A stretch of DNA of 64,000 nucleotides. It comes from Medicago truncatula. Lineage: Eukaryota > Streptophyta > Magnoliopsida > Fabales > Fabaceae. Shown here piece by piece: positions 13,513 to 27,054 of the stretch. Below the pieces are notes generated by a model that was not told the DNA's origin, ran no database searches, and saw nothing but the letters and a program-made list of their open reading frames with translations. A program made the position numbers and the translations under genes. The stretch covers positions 35,603,332 through 35,667,331 of the forward strand of contig NC_053046.1 in the NCBI RefSeq assembly GCF_003473485.1, given 5' to 3'. The stretch's first letter is position 1; every line of letters starts with the position of its first letter.

Positions 13513-14017
13513 TTTTTAATGCGTTTGACTTGTATTTTCATGACAATTTTTTTTTTTTTTGTGGGTTCCTTAAACAATACCATTAGAGCACTTGTTAGCA
13601 AGGCCCTAACATTATCTAGCCAAGAGAATTTTCTTTTAACTTTTTTTCCTCTCTTTCTTCTTTATCGTCTTTTAAGAAAGAAATTGTCATACGAAAGTTG
13701 CAAATAAACATGATACTACACCAACGAGGTGTATACCATTCGAATTGTACTTGTGTGACATAATATCAAATGACATTGGTCAATTTAAATGTGGCACATG
13801 TTAATACAATTTTTTTAAACATAAAAATATGGGAAAGAGAGAGGAAAAAAAATAACAGTTGAATTGACTTATGTGTCATAATTAAATTGATCAATATTAA
13901 TGTCATTTATATCTTAATGGTACGCAAGCGGAGTCTATACCATCACAATAAAAATGAATGCAACCAAGAGATTCAATATTAGTCTAAAAAAATACAATAC
14001 AATCATAGAATACACAA

Positions 14018-14533
14018 TCACAATTTCAAATATAGGTTAGCAATCACAGATTTTGAAGCCAAAGCCAAACAAGCCCTTTTACATCCAACAACTTTCCCTT
14101 CCTTTTGCACAAGTCCAAATGGACAAGAAACACTCAAATCATCTTCATAACTAGCAACACCACAACCTACACCACCACTTACTAAACTAGTCACACATAT
14201 ACAATGATATTTATACTTGCAAAACAAGTAAACAGTTACTTGTTACACAAGTCAACTAGTTCCAACTAAACTTAGTTTACTATCCACAAGCTGGAAACTG
14301 TCTTGTTCTCTGAGACCCTGAACTCTATCAATGGTGCACTCCTAATCAGTTGCATTTTCTTCATCATAAGTAGGATTACTTAACAAAGTGTTCATCAATG
14401 CTTTAATAGAGGTGTTTTTCATTTGCCAATCCCATGATTCAAATTCATTCATGATGTCATCTTTGCGAACGAAAATATTTTCTATGCTATATGATAGGAC
14501 ACGACACATTGTGATATCAACATATAAAAACAT
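14018..14533 (-). other. Two unassigned open frames downstream of leghemoglobin A
   Basis: Minus-strand frames at 14342-14533 (63 codons, acidic, ends NPTYDEENATD) and 14018-14227 (69 codons, cysteine-containing, with CPFGLVQKEGKVVGCKRACL). The second has a faint look of a thaumatin-like or other extracellular cysteine-rich protein, but I cannot support a family. They could be exons of one decayed gene, or chance frames. The stretch 12450-13250 before them holds nothing recognisable. Confidence 0.25.
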
Positions 14534-14779
14534 AAAAAGCCTGCAACCATTAAATAGATGAAATAGACCAAAACATTAGACAGACACGACACGACACATA
14601 CATACTCTTTTTACTCGTAAACAAAATGTTGAGCCACTTTTAAACTTGATTTTGTTTGGAATTTGATCAAGAGATTTACTGGCATAAACACTGCAATATT
14701 GCATAATTATTTTGAACAATATTTATTATAGAAACTTGTTTAAAAAATAAATTTAGCAATACGAATTTTATTTATATTT

Positions 14780-16349
<1,570 letters not shown>

Positions 16350-16358
16350 TTAAATACT

Positions 16359-16370
16359 TGTTTATATAGA
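16359..16370 (-). promoter_or_regulatory. TATA box of leghemoglobin A
   Basis: On the minus strand the sequence reads TCTATATAAACA, about 70-80 bases before the ATG. The equivalent box is conserved upstream of copy C at 24649-24660. Confidence 0.8.
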
Positions 16371-16427
16371 CAACTTTGAGGTGGAAAGAAATGAAGTAAA
16401 TTCATGTGCTTGTTTTTTCAAAGAATC

Positions 16428-16478
16428 TATTGGCTTCTGGGGGTGACCATTGAAATTATTAAGAGACAAGAATCTTTT
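16428..16478 (-). promoter_or_regulatory. Nodule promoter module of leghemoglobin A (OSE plus CCAAT)
   Basis: Reading the minus strand: AAAGAT (16472-16477), six bases, CTCTT (16461-16465), then AGCCAATAG around 16427-16435. AAAGAT with CTCTT is the known organ-specific element of leghemoglobin promoters. The same words with the same six-base spacing occur upstream of copy C, so the module was copied with the gene. Confidence 0.8.
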
Positions 16479-17084
16479 AAAAAAATTATTCAAACAAACT
16501 TTAATTAAATAGACGTAATAAATTTTTAAAAATTAAATTAAAATAAAATAAACTGAACATTAATATAAATATTATTCCATGCAATCAATGTAATCCTTAG
16601 TTTTTTTTAATTACAACGTAATCATTGTTTAATCTAATAAAAAAAATGCTAATCACAATAATGTTGAAAAACGAGGTGAAAAAAAAAAGTAAAGTTGAAA
16701 AAATATAACCAAAGACTGTGTAGGTTTTTTAAAATTTCCTACTTGTATAAAATGTAAAGAATTCTACACCATAAGAAATACATAAAAATTTCAAACTCAA
16801 CAAAAATATATTGCAGTAAAACAATATATAAGATAAATGTTCAAATATGTTTATAGTCTCTATAAAATTAAGACTTTTTCTTGTAAAAAAAAATACGACT
16901 TTTTAATTTTAGTCTTACATCCGTAAAAAAAAATAAAATTTAGTCTTACATAAAGTTTGTCTAATTTTAATCCAATGCAAGAGAAACGTATGTATTTTCA
17001 TAGCTATGTTGAGGCACCCATATGCTAAAACATATTGTGCCAATAATCCTCCCTTGTAACAAATTGACAATTGGGAAAATAGCA

Positions 17085-18405
17085 TAGATAAATTGGAAGT
17101 CTATTTGTACTCTAAAGGAGGATGAAGGGTTGGGGGTGAGGAGGGTGGGAGCTTTTAATTTATCTTTGATGGAAAAGTGGTGTTGGAGGATGTTGGTGGA
17201 GAAGGAGGGGTTGTGATATCGAGTTTTAAAAGCTCGTTACAATGAGGAGGGGGGAGGTTGAAGGATGAGGGTAGCCGTTGTTCGGTTTGGTGGCGGGAGA
17301 TGTGTGGTGTGCGTGAGGGCCTTGGGGAGGGTGTTGGAAGATGGTTTGAAGATAACTCTCGTCGGATTGTGGGTGATGGTAGAGATGCTTTATTCTGGCA
17401 TGACATTTGGGTGGGAGAAATTCCTCTCAAATTTAAATTCTCCCGCCTCTATGAGTTGGCTGAGGATAAAGAGTGTTCGGTGGCGGAGGCGAGAAGGGTT
17501 ATAGGGCCGGATAGGGGTTGGGAGAGGGTGTGGCGCCGTCGGTTGTTGGCTTGGGAGGAGGAGAGTGTGAGGGAGTGCTATGTTTTACTATATAACATTG
17601 TTTTGCAGGAAAATGTTCACGATGCTTGGCGTTGGTTATTAGATCCTATTCAGGGCTACTCTGTGAGGGGAGCATATCGCTTTCTCACTACCACTGGTGA
17701 ACCTTTGGATAGGACTCTGGATGACGATGTCTGGCAAAAACATATTCCTTCAAAGGTGTCTCTGTTTGTGTGGCGTCTTCTTCGCAACAGACTTCCCACA
17801 AAAGATAATTTGGTGCGGCGGCATGTCCTTCATCATTCTGACACGGCTTGTATCTCAGGCTGTGGGGAGTTGGAAACGGGAAAACATCTTTTTTTATATT
17901 GTGACATTTTTGGCTCTCTTTGGTCTCATATTTGGCTCTCTCTGTTCTCATATTTGGCGCTGGTTACATATTTGTTCAGTTATGCCTCATGATATCAGAC
18001 AACATTTCATTCATTTTACTACCTTGGAGGGTTTGCCTAGATTTACTCATTCTTTCTTGAAAATTATTTGGTGTGCCTCTGTTTGGATGTTGTGGAAGGA
18101 AATGAATAACCGTGTCTTTCAACATACGGATTCTACTCCTTGGATCCTTGCTGAAAATGTTAAATTGCACTCTTTCTTATGACTGAAATCGAAACAGGGG
18201 GCCTTTAGCTACAATTATCATGATTGGTGGAAACATCCGCTTTTGTGCATAGGTGTCCACTTGTAATTTGTTGTTTTTTAGGTGGTGCTTTCTTGTTGTG
18301 GCCACCTTAATTGTGTAAATACTTTTGGGTGGTTTGCCTCTTGCACCTTGTGCGGGATGAATCATTGTGGTTTATATATCTCATTTTAATTTGTTAAAAA
18401 AAATG
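17085..18405 (+). mobile_element. 5'-truncated LINE (L1-type) retrotransposon, dead
   Basis: The translation near the 5' end reads KEDEGLGVRRVGAFN-SLMEKWCWRML, typical of the region after the reverse transcriptase in plant LINEs. Further on is the zf-RVT domain (frame 17258-17992): PSKVSLFVWRLLRNRLPTKD, then a C-x3-C...H-x4-C zinc ligand set. Coding continues in another frame to 18182 (WMLWKEMNNRVFQH). A TGA replaces a Trp codon near 17213, and frameshifts near 17250 and 17930 break the frame. The 3' end finishes in an A-run at about 18397-18404. Flanking DNA is the upstream region of leghemoglobin A: similar flank text occurs uninterrupted beyond copy C (25690-25810), so the LINE inserted after duplication. 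Confidence 0.85.
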
Positions 18406-18635
18406 AAGTTACACAAATTTAAGAGAAGAATTTAAGGTGGAAAACTTCAAAATCAAAGAATAACATGTGATTTTTTTTCAACACGTAAGGTGTACACTTC
18501 TTTCAAATTGTTGCCGGTGATTTTGATATTATTGGAAAAAGGAGCATCTATACTAACCACCATCAACAAATATAATGCTTAAATGTGGGGTCTTTGAGTC
18601 GATTCAATTACTCTCAGAATCGTTTCAAGGTTTCT

Positions 18636-18899
18636 TAAAAGTTCTGGAAACATTTGAATAAAGGTTCAAGTGAATGCCTTGAAGAAGTATACCTATGTAG
18701 GCTATGTTGCACAATTAATTTTTTTTCTTTCTTTTCTTCTACCTCATAACTTAAATTTACAATTGTCTCAATATCTGTTTTCTCATGTATTCTTGAGATT
18801 CACATGCACTTTAGTTTTTCTCTAAAATAGTTGTATGTTCTATTATTAATTGAACAGTAGACTTCCCTCCCTGAAGATTGATACATGGACTCACTTGAA
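18636..18899 (+). pseudogene. Duplicated fragment of the Pumilio gene (exon 8 and start of intron 8)
   Basis: This block is homologous to 10950-11275 of the Pumilio gene. Exon text is shared (AAAGTTCTGGAAAC, then AATAAAGGTTCA and GAATGCCTTGAAGAAGTATACC), with about 35 bases missing between the two parts. Intron text follows in the same order (TTGTATGTTCTATTATTAATTGAA, then AGACTTCC-TCCCT). The end of exon 8 is replaced, and no other Pumilio exon is nearby. It sits in the same orientation and the same relative place to leghemoglobin B as the Pumilio gene has to leghemoglobin A. Confidence 0.88.
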
Positions 18900-18965
18900 G
18901 AGTAGTGAATCGATTCAAATATAAAAATAAATTGATTCACAAATGACACAAACTTTAAATATATA

Positions 18966-19305
18966 TACTCCCTCAATCCCATGATATAAGCAAAAACACT
19001 CATTTTCTTTGTCCTAAAATATAAGCAAAAAAGACAAACTTTTATCCCATTTAATTTTGTTTTTTTAAAAAAATCTCTTTTTCAAGAAAAACTTTTGTTT
19101 ATTCTCATAAAATTAAATGCAAATTATATTCAATTTTCTCTCTCTTTTATTTTTCCATAATCAATAGCCAATGAAAATTGTTTTTACATATTCCTATAAA
19201 ACTTTTTTCAAAGAAAACACAAAAAACTATACTTCAAATTCTTATGTTTTAGTTTTCTTAATAAGTGTGTTTTTTTTTTCCTTATAATTTGAGACGGAGG
19301 GAGTA
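18966..19305. mobile_element. Stowaway-like MITE ('CTCCCTC' type)
   Basis: Starts TACTCCCTCAATCCCA with TATAAGCAAAAA following, and ends TTATAATTTGAGACGGAGGGAGTA, the imperfect complement. A TA repeat flanks both ends. It is non-coding, about 340 bp. Confidence 0.75.
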
Positions 19306-19309
19306 TACC

Positions 19310-20340
19310 ACAATAAATAGATCCATACATGACAGAAACTTGAACCATGGTTTTTAGAGAGATTTCTTAGGGTTAGATGCAGGCCGAACCTTGGGTGTGC
19401 AAAGAGCTCAATTGAACTGGGTCTTCCCAAGGTATGAGTTTCAAAAAAAATTTATAGCCCAGTAGTATTACTAAGTACTACCCCACTAAAAACAAAATTC
19501 CTCATCCTCTTTCTCTTTGATACCACACGTTCCATCGCCATAACTCCATCAGAATTTTCTTTTCTGCCCCGATTTGATTTCCTTTTTCCCTTCTGTTGTC
19601 TTGTTTTAGGCCTATTAGAATTGAGTCCTCTTGCTTTTGGTGTTAGGTGAGTGTTTTTTTGGGAGGGTGGTTTGAGGTTCCTCATGTATACGGTAATGAT
19701 TTTAATCTTTAGGTGTATCACATATATACGGCACCTTGTATTTATCTTTTAAAAAATTGAAATAGAACATTGTTCTTTTAAAAAAGATACATTTTTATTT
19801 TATTACATGTCTTTTTTCACTTACAGAACCGAGCCTTCAGATTCGTAGAACTGCGGATGATAAGAATTTAAGGGATGCTCTTATACATCAATTCTACTAT
19901 CATAGTTTTGGCATCCAATCAAAATCAAAGTAACTCTAACTAGCCTTAGGATTATAAGCACTTACGTGTTTGGAGGATTTCAGAGGGGAGAATGTTAGAG
20001 AGAGATAACTTTATATTTTGATATACATTTGATCTATTCAAAATAGTGAAAGAACATGATAAATAATTATGTGATACTTCTCTCCAAAAAAAAAAAAATC
20101 ATATGATACTTAAATCATACTTCATTCATTTTTAAAATAGTTTATATTATTCTCAGTTAAAAATGTAAAACCCTCCCCTACAATACTCTCCATCCAAACA
20201 TATATATCCTTAAAAAATATAGACAGTCGATGTGAGGTTGTTTTGATATAGTTTTTCTTCTATTTTTAACATTTTTTTAATGAATTAAAGCGGGAAAAGT
20301 CTATTCTAATGCTTAGAGATTTACCATATTTTATTCTAGC
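19310..20340. other. Intergenic stretch between Pumilio fragment and leghemoglobin B
   Basis: No gene or clear repeat is recognised. The 89-codon minus frame at 19452-19721 is basic and low in complexity and is not credited. Confidence 0.4.
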
Positions 20341-20615
20341 AATCACGTTGTTCTTGCTAACGAACCAACATAAGCTGTAACCATTAAATCGATATAGCAG
20401 ACTAATTTCCTAGACAGAAAACCAATACTCTTTGACCAAGTTAAGCCACTTTTGAACTTGGGTTTTGTTAGGGTTTTGAGTAAGAGATTCAATAACATAA
20501 ACACTAACAATATTATTTTTAGAGGATTTTTTAACAACATTTATTATAGAAACTTGTTTAACAAGTTGTTTTAATTCAAATTTTATTTATTAAATATATT
20601 TATGATAATAGATCA

Positions 20616-21451
20616 TCCCAAGTTTAACTCATTGTTTTCTTAATTGAAGCTGCCAATCCATCATAAGCAACTTTCCAAGCAGTACTTAGCTCCATTTGTC
20701 TCCTGCTACTTCCTTTATTGTTTTTAACAAAGCTTCTTTAACCACATGAAAGACATCAAACACATCAATTTTGGGTAAGTAATATAACTCTAAAGCATGT
20801 CAACAAAAATTATATCTTTTTGTTGAGCACTAATTTATTATCACATTAAACTATTAATATCTTTTTAAATATTTGTTTTTACCTTTGCATCCTTATCAAT
20901 TAACGGGCACCATGTCAAATAAAAACCATAATATATTTTATATTTTATTTAAAGATATATTATTCTTTTTTAATCTTGAAAAAGTAAAGAAGAAATTATG
21001 TTATTGATTCCTCACGACAAACTAAAACACAATATTTTTGTTAAATAGATATCCATTGAGTATATATTTTAATATTTATAAATAATTAAAATTCTAATTA
21101 ATAATGAGAATTTTATATCCCTTTGAGTTCATTTTATTATATGATAGTTTTTTTCGTTATAAAAATATTGTGCATAATTCTCTTTAATTATTTATTTCCA
21201 ACATTTATATCATAATATATACAAAAATAACAGCATGGAATATGATTTTTTTATCGTTGAATTAGTGATTATGTGACTATTAGGCAGTAAATGAATTAAG
21301 ATTGCATTTACAAAAATATTTTATTATATTATCTTACCACAAAATGAGGATCAACAAACAACTCCCTTCTGGATGTGAATAGCACCCAATGTAGCATCTT
21401 CCAAAACTACTTCCCCGGTTGCTCGGAGTTGAACAATAGAGTCACACACCT
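20616..21451 (-). pseudogene. Leghemoglobin copy B, 5'-truncated pseudogene (exons 3 and 4 only)
   Basis: Exon 3 remains at about 21340-21451 and exon 4 at about 20625-20745, both on the minus strand. Exon 3 keeps the proximal-His segment [10 protein letters not shown], then a 4-base insertion (TGTT repeated) creates a stop. In exon 4 the text after GDKWS hits TAA because 7 bases are missing relative to copy C. The exon 4 acceptor AG is also lost (CAT replaces TAG before GTGGTTAAAG). Exons 1 and 2 and the promoter are not found in 21480-22830. The old stop context (ACAATGAGTTAA) matches copy C, not copy A. Downstream homology to the other copies' 3' flank runs from about 20430. Confidence 0.9.
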
Positions 21452-21479
21452 TTAATTCAAAAAATATATATATCTTGAG

Positions 21480-22830
21480 ATCGATAGCCATGTTAGGTGA
21501 AACTGTTAAAAAATATACTTATAATATTTGATATTATTCTTTGGTGTAAATGTACTTTTGACAACCCAAATATTGCGTTTGTGGGATTTTGGACTCAATT
21601 TATTTTGGGCGACTTGGAACACTTAAGTTTTTCTCCCTTTGTAATTTAGTAGTATCAATGTTCTCCTAATTTACGTTGAGACGTCATCATTTATTTACAT
21701 GACACCAAAATTTCATAACTAGAGTATTTTTTTAGGGAATGTGGAATCCTTGATTAGGGTTTCAAACTTGTGAATTTGACTTTTTAGTTTATTTTTAATT
21801 TTAAAAAAAAATCACGATGGTTATGAAAATTTGAATTTGAATTTTTCTCTTAGCATAAATATGTAAAAAAAATTGGTGGGATGACTACCAAATTACAAAT
21901 GGGTAAAACATGAGGTGACATAATCTCAAAAGAGAAATGATATTTGTACAACTATTTTTTGACAACTTTTAGACAACTTTTTTTCTTATACTCACATTAG
22001 ATTCTTACTCTCTCTTTCTATCTTTTTCTCTCTCCATTGTTTTTGACCAATGATAAGAGAAAAAAAAAGAGATTATCATAGAAGTTGTTAGCAAATGGTT
22101 ATTCAAATATCATTCCTCAATCTCAAAATATGGCGGAAGTACTAAAAATATAAACTTGCGGTGCTTGGAAAACTAACAATGTATTTTAGTCTTATTCTTA
22201 TCAATAGAACATGATTATATATCTATAAATGATGTCATTTCCTTTTTAGTTTAAAGTGAATAATCCACACTCTAATAAAAGTAAGAAAAGACTTATTAAA
22301 TATAAGCTTTATTGCACTTCGACTCTCACAATTGTGAAATTTTTGTCTTCTATGTTTCAATTGGTCTTCTTGGTCCATTAATTCTCTGATATATTAAGCA
22401 ATGAGTATTCTAAGTTGGTGCTAAAATATGTTATAGTTTGACAAGATAACACGACCGAAGAAATATTATGGTAACATTATGTAACTAGTTTTTGGGCATC
22501 TAGAGAAAGTTTTTTTTTTTTTTGAAGGATACTAGAGAAAGAAATTATTAGCTAAGTTTTTGGCTACATTAGCTTGTGAAGAAGATGACTTAAGGCGGTG
22601 CCAACTTTGTTTGATAATATAGGCTCCTTGAACTAAAAATTACACGATCAAAAGGATTTGATGTAGTAATCAAAATACATGGAAGATCTAATTTATTTTA
22701 TATATATTCAACAACAATATTACATGTATTATTTGTTAGGATGAAGGTATAAACGTAAGGATATAGGGTATAATTTTTGGAATTGACTGGTTATTGATTT
22801 GGTTGGGATTAACCAAATATTTTGCACGTC
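21480..22830. other. Stretch upstream of leghemoglobin B, no exons 1-2
   Basis: The first 250 bases are like intron 2 of copies A and C. After that the homology ends. The sequence is AT-rich with no readable gene, including a foldback-like part near 21930-22110 (ACAACTATTTTTTGACAACTTTTAGACAAC words facing GAAGTTGTTAGCAAATGGTT). Confidence 0.45.
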
Positions 22831-23016
22831 TGTAGACTCAAGTCACTTTCGAACTTGGGTTTTGTTAGGTATTTGACTAAGAGATTCACCAGCATAAACA
22901 CAAACAATATAACATTATAGTTCTCAACGATGTTTATTATAGAAACTTGTTTAACAAGTTTTAGTATTACAAATTTTATTTATTAAATTTATTTATAACA
23001 ATAGATCATCTCAAAT

Positions 23017-24562
<1,546 letters not shown>

Positions 24563-24648
24563 ATTTCCCTTCTTCTTTTTTAATTTTAATTTTTTTTGTA
24601 TTTTTTGTGTTTGTATTGTCGTTGTGATAATTTTACATATGACACTTG

Positions 24649-24768
24649 TTTATATAGAGAACTTGAAGGGTGAAACACATGTAGTATATTAATGTGCTTG
24701 TTTTTTTTTTAAAGAATCTATTGGCTTGTGGCGGTGACCATTAAAATTATTAAGAGACAAGAATCTTT
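24649..24768 (-). promoter_or_regulatory. Promoter of leghemoglobin C: TATA, CCAAT and OSE
   Basis: Minus strand: TATATAAAC near 24649-24657, AGCCAATAG near 24718-24726, CTCTT at 24752-24756 and AAAGAT at 24763-24768. Order and spacing match the promoter of copy A. This is the nodule-specific leghemoglobin module. Confidence 0.8.
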
Positions 24769-24801
24769 CCAAAAACTTAATAATATTTTTTATTAAATAA
24801 A

Positions 24802-25312
24802 CTTTTCTTCTTCATGATTTAGGGTCAATTTTGACCCAAAAATCACCCATTCGAATTGTTTTTTCTTCTATTTTAATTGAATAAGTGATTTCACATATTT
24901 TCTGTTTTCTTTCGTTTGATTTTGTGATTTCGTCGTCTTTGAACGACTCTGTTTGTTTTGATTTCCCGTCTTTGTGCGGTGTGTTTTTTATTTCCTGTCT
25001 TAGTGCGGTGTTTATTTGATTCAGGTTGAGATTAACTTTGAGCAAGTGCAGATCCGATCAATGACAATGACTTGTCGTCGTCAACGTTACAGATCTGGAG
25101 ACATGAGTATTCCAGAGACATCAATATAGTCATATTAGTCATATTTGTAGGCATAAGTACTTTGTCGTTTTATGCTATTAACTTGGATATTGTGACTTGT
25201 GAGTTTGTTCACAAATTCATCCTTTTTGTTTTTAGCGAATTTGGATTTGTATTGTATCGATGTACTCTATCAATTTGAATGAATGAATATCGTTTATTTT
25301 TGTAAAAAAAAA
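24802..25312 (+). mobile_element. 511-bp retroposed sequence with poly-A tail and 12-bp target duplication
   Basis: Flanked by perfect copies of TTATTAAATAAA (24790-24801 and 25313-25324), and ends in nine A residues. The matching upstream region of leghemoglobin A (about 16480-16530) is continuous without it, so it inserted after the duplication. It has no long frame and no tRNA-like boxes that I can see. The 3' end (GAATATCGTTTATTTTTGT then A-run) looks LINE-mobilised. It may be a short LINE 3' end, an unusual SINE, or a retrocopy of a non-coding RNA. Confidence 0.75.
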
Positions 25313-25329
25313 TTATTAAATAAAGTAAC

Positions 25330-27050
25330 AACTTTTAAATTTTTTAAAATAAACTAAACATTAATATATATATATATTATTCCATTTAAACAAACGTTTT
25401 TTTTTTACAAGCCATTTAAACAAACGTTATTATTAGTTAATCGAATTCAAAACATTAACAATAGTAACGTTAAAACAACTTGTAAAAAAAAAAAAGTAAC
25501 GTTAAAACAATATTGCGTAATTTTTAAAATTTCTTTGAAATATAAAAAAGGGCTAATTATATTTTTTTGTCCCTACAAAATCACGAATTTTCAAGTTTAT
25601 AAAATTTTAATAGTAATTTTACAAGTAAAAACTCCACCATACTCTCACCATTTTCTTCCTATAATTTTTTTTTTTGGTACAATCCTTCCTATATTTCTCC
25701 CTTGTAACAAAGTGTGGTTGTTTGAAAACAACATAGGTAAATTAAGGAGCCCAAATTTAACACTAGAATTTAAGTTGGAAAACTTTAAAATAATAGAATA
25801 GAATAACTATTAAAATGACCATTAGCTAGTGAAACTTTAATTAATTAAAAATTTCCCTTTTCCATTTTTTAAATTTATATTATATTTATTATTAGAAAAA
25901 ATCAGTCTCCGTTCGATACATTTTCTGGATCCATTCCAGTGTGGGTGTTCTTTCATTCTAACCAACTCCAAAAATATCCACCTTAATTGAAAATGATACA
26001 TATTATACTAATTGTATACACCAACAATATTAATAGTTCAAAAGAACTATCATACTTCATCGCAAAAAGTTTACTCCACTTAAAGCTAAACCACTTAAAT
26101 AATATCTATATGTTTGATGGTGCAAACTCTCAACCAAACATAAGCCAAGTCTTTCTTAGCTAGTACCTTTTTAAAACATCATCTTGTGAGTAATGCCTTA
26201 ACATCTTGTTTTATGATAAATACTTGCGGTCTAACCGTTTCTTTTGCGGATTCAATAGTTGTTGCGATCAAAAGAGTGTTTTGTTTTTGTTTACCTAGCA
26301 AATTGTAGGTTGTTTGCCGCTTCGTGCTTATTCGTGCATCAAGAGTGTCGTGCTATATAGCACCACTCTTTGTATAAAGAATAAGTCGGAGTTGGATCTT
26401 ACGAGTGTGAACTCCATCTCATTCTAGTTCAATTTATGTTTTGAATTGAATAAAAGAAACAATTTGGTTATGTGAATTGTTTTAACAATATTCAATTTAT
26501 TCTAGGTTCACACTTCAGTTTATTTCTTAACTTTTTTTTTTCAACAGGCTTATATATGGAAGGCTGGTGGGTGAGTGGTATTGAAGAACACATGAAGTTC
26601 TCAAATGCAACTTAATTATTGGTAATGGAAAATGGCGACTTCAATATTTCACTAATACCGTAAAAAAACTTGATTTAGTATTGATTTTATAAGTGGAAGT
26701 TTATATAGGTATTTAGACTTGTTTTTAAAGGTGGTTTTTGAGTTAGATTCTTCTCACTGTGCTTTTATTTTTTTGCGAGGGTATTCACTTGCATATTGAA
26801 TTTGATTACATTTTAATAAAATGATTGTTCATGAGTGATCACTTGCATAATGAGTTTGATAATAACTTTAATAAAATGATTATTCATACAAAAATGGAAC
26901 ATGCAACCAATCCGATCAACATTGTGCACACAATAAATCCCAAAACTATAGAGCACAACAATCCAATATTTTAACAAGATGATAAAATTACTCGATTATT
27001 ATCTCAAGTCTTAGCTTCTCCTCCTTTAACCTAATTAATAGGATAATGCT
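25330..27050. other. Intergenic stretch between leghemoglobin C and Rubisco activase
   Basis: 25690-25810 resembles the flanks of the LINE upstream of leghemoglobin A (CTCCCTTGTAACAAA and GAATTTAAG-TGGAAAAC words), marking the far edge of the duplicated unit. 26150-26520 has an LTR-like texture but no terminal repeats. No gene is seen. Confidence 0.45.
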
Positions 27051-27054
27051 TAGA

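Noticed and set aside
17155..17430. 91-codon minus-strand frame
   Set aside because: Opposite strand of the LINE fragment; proline/serine-rich from GC skew only.
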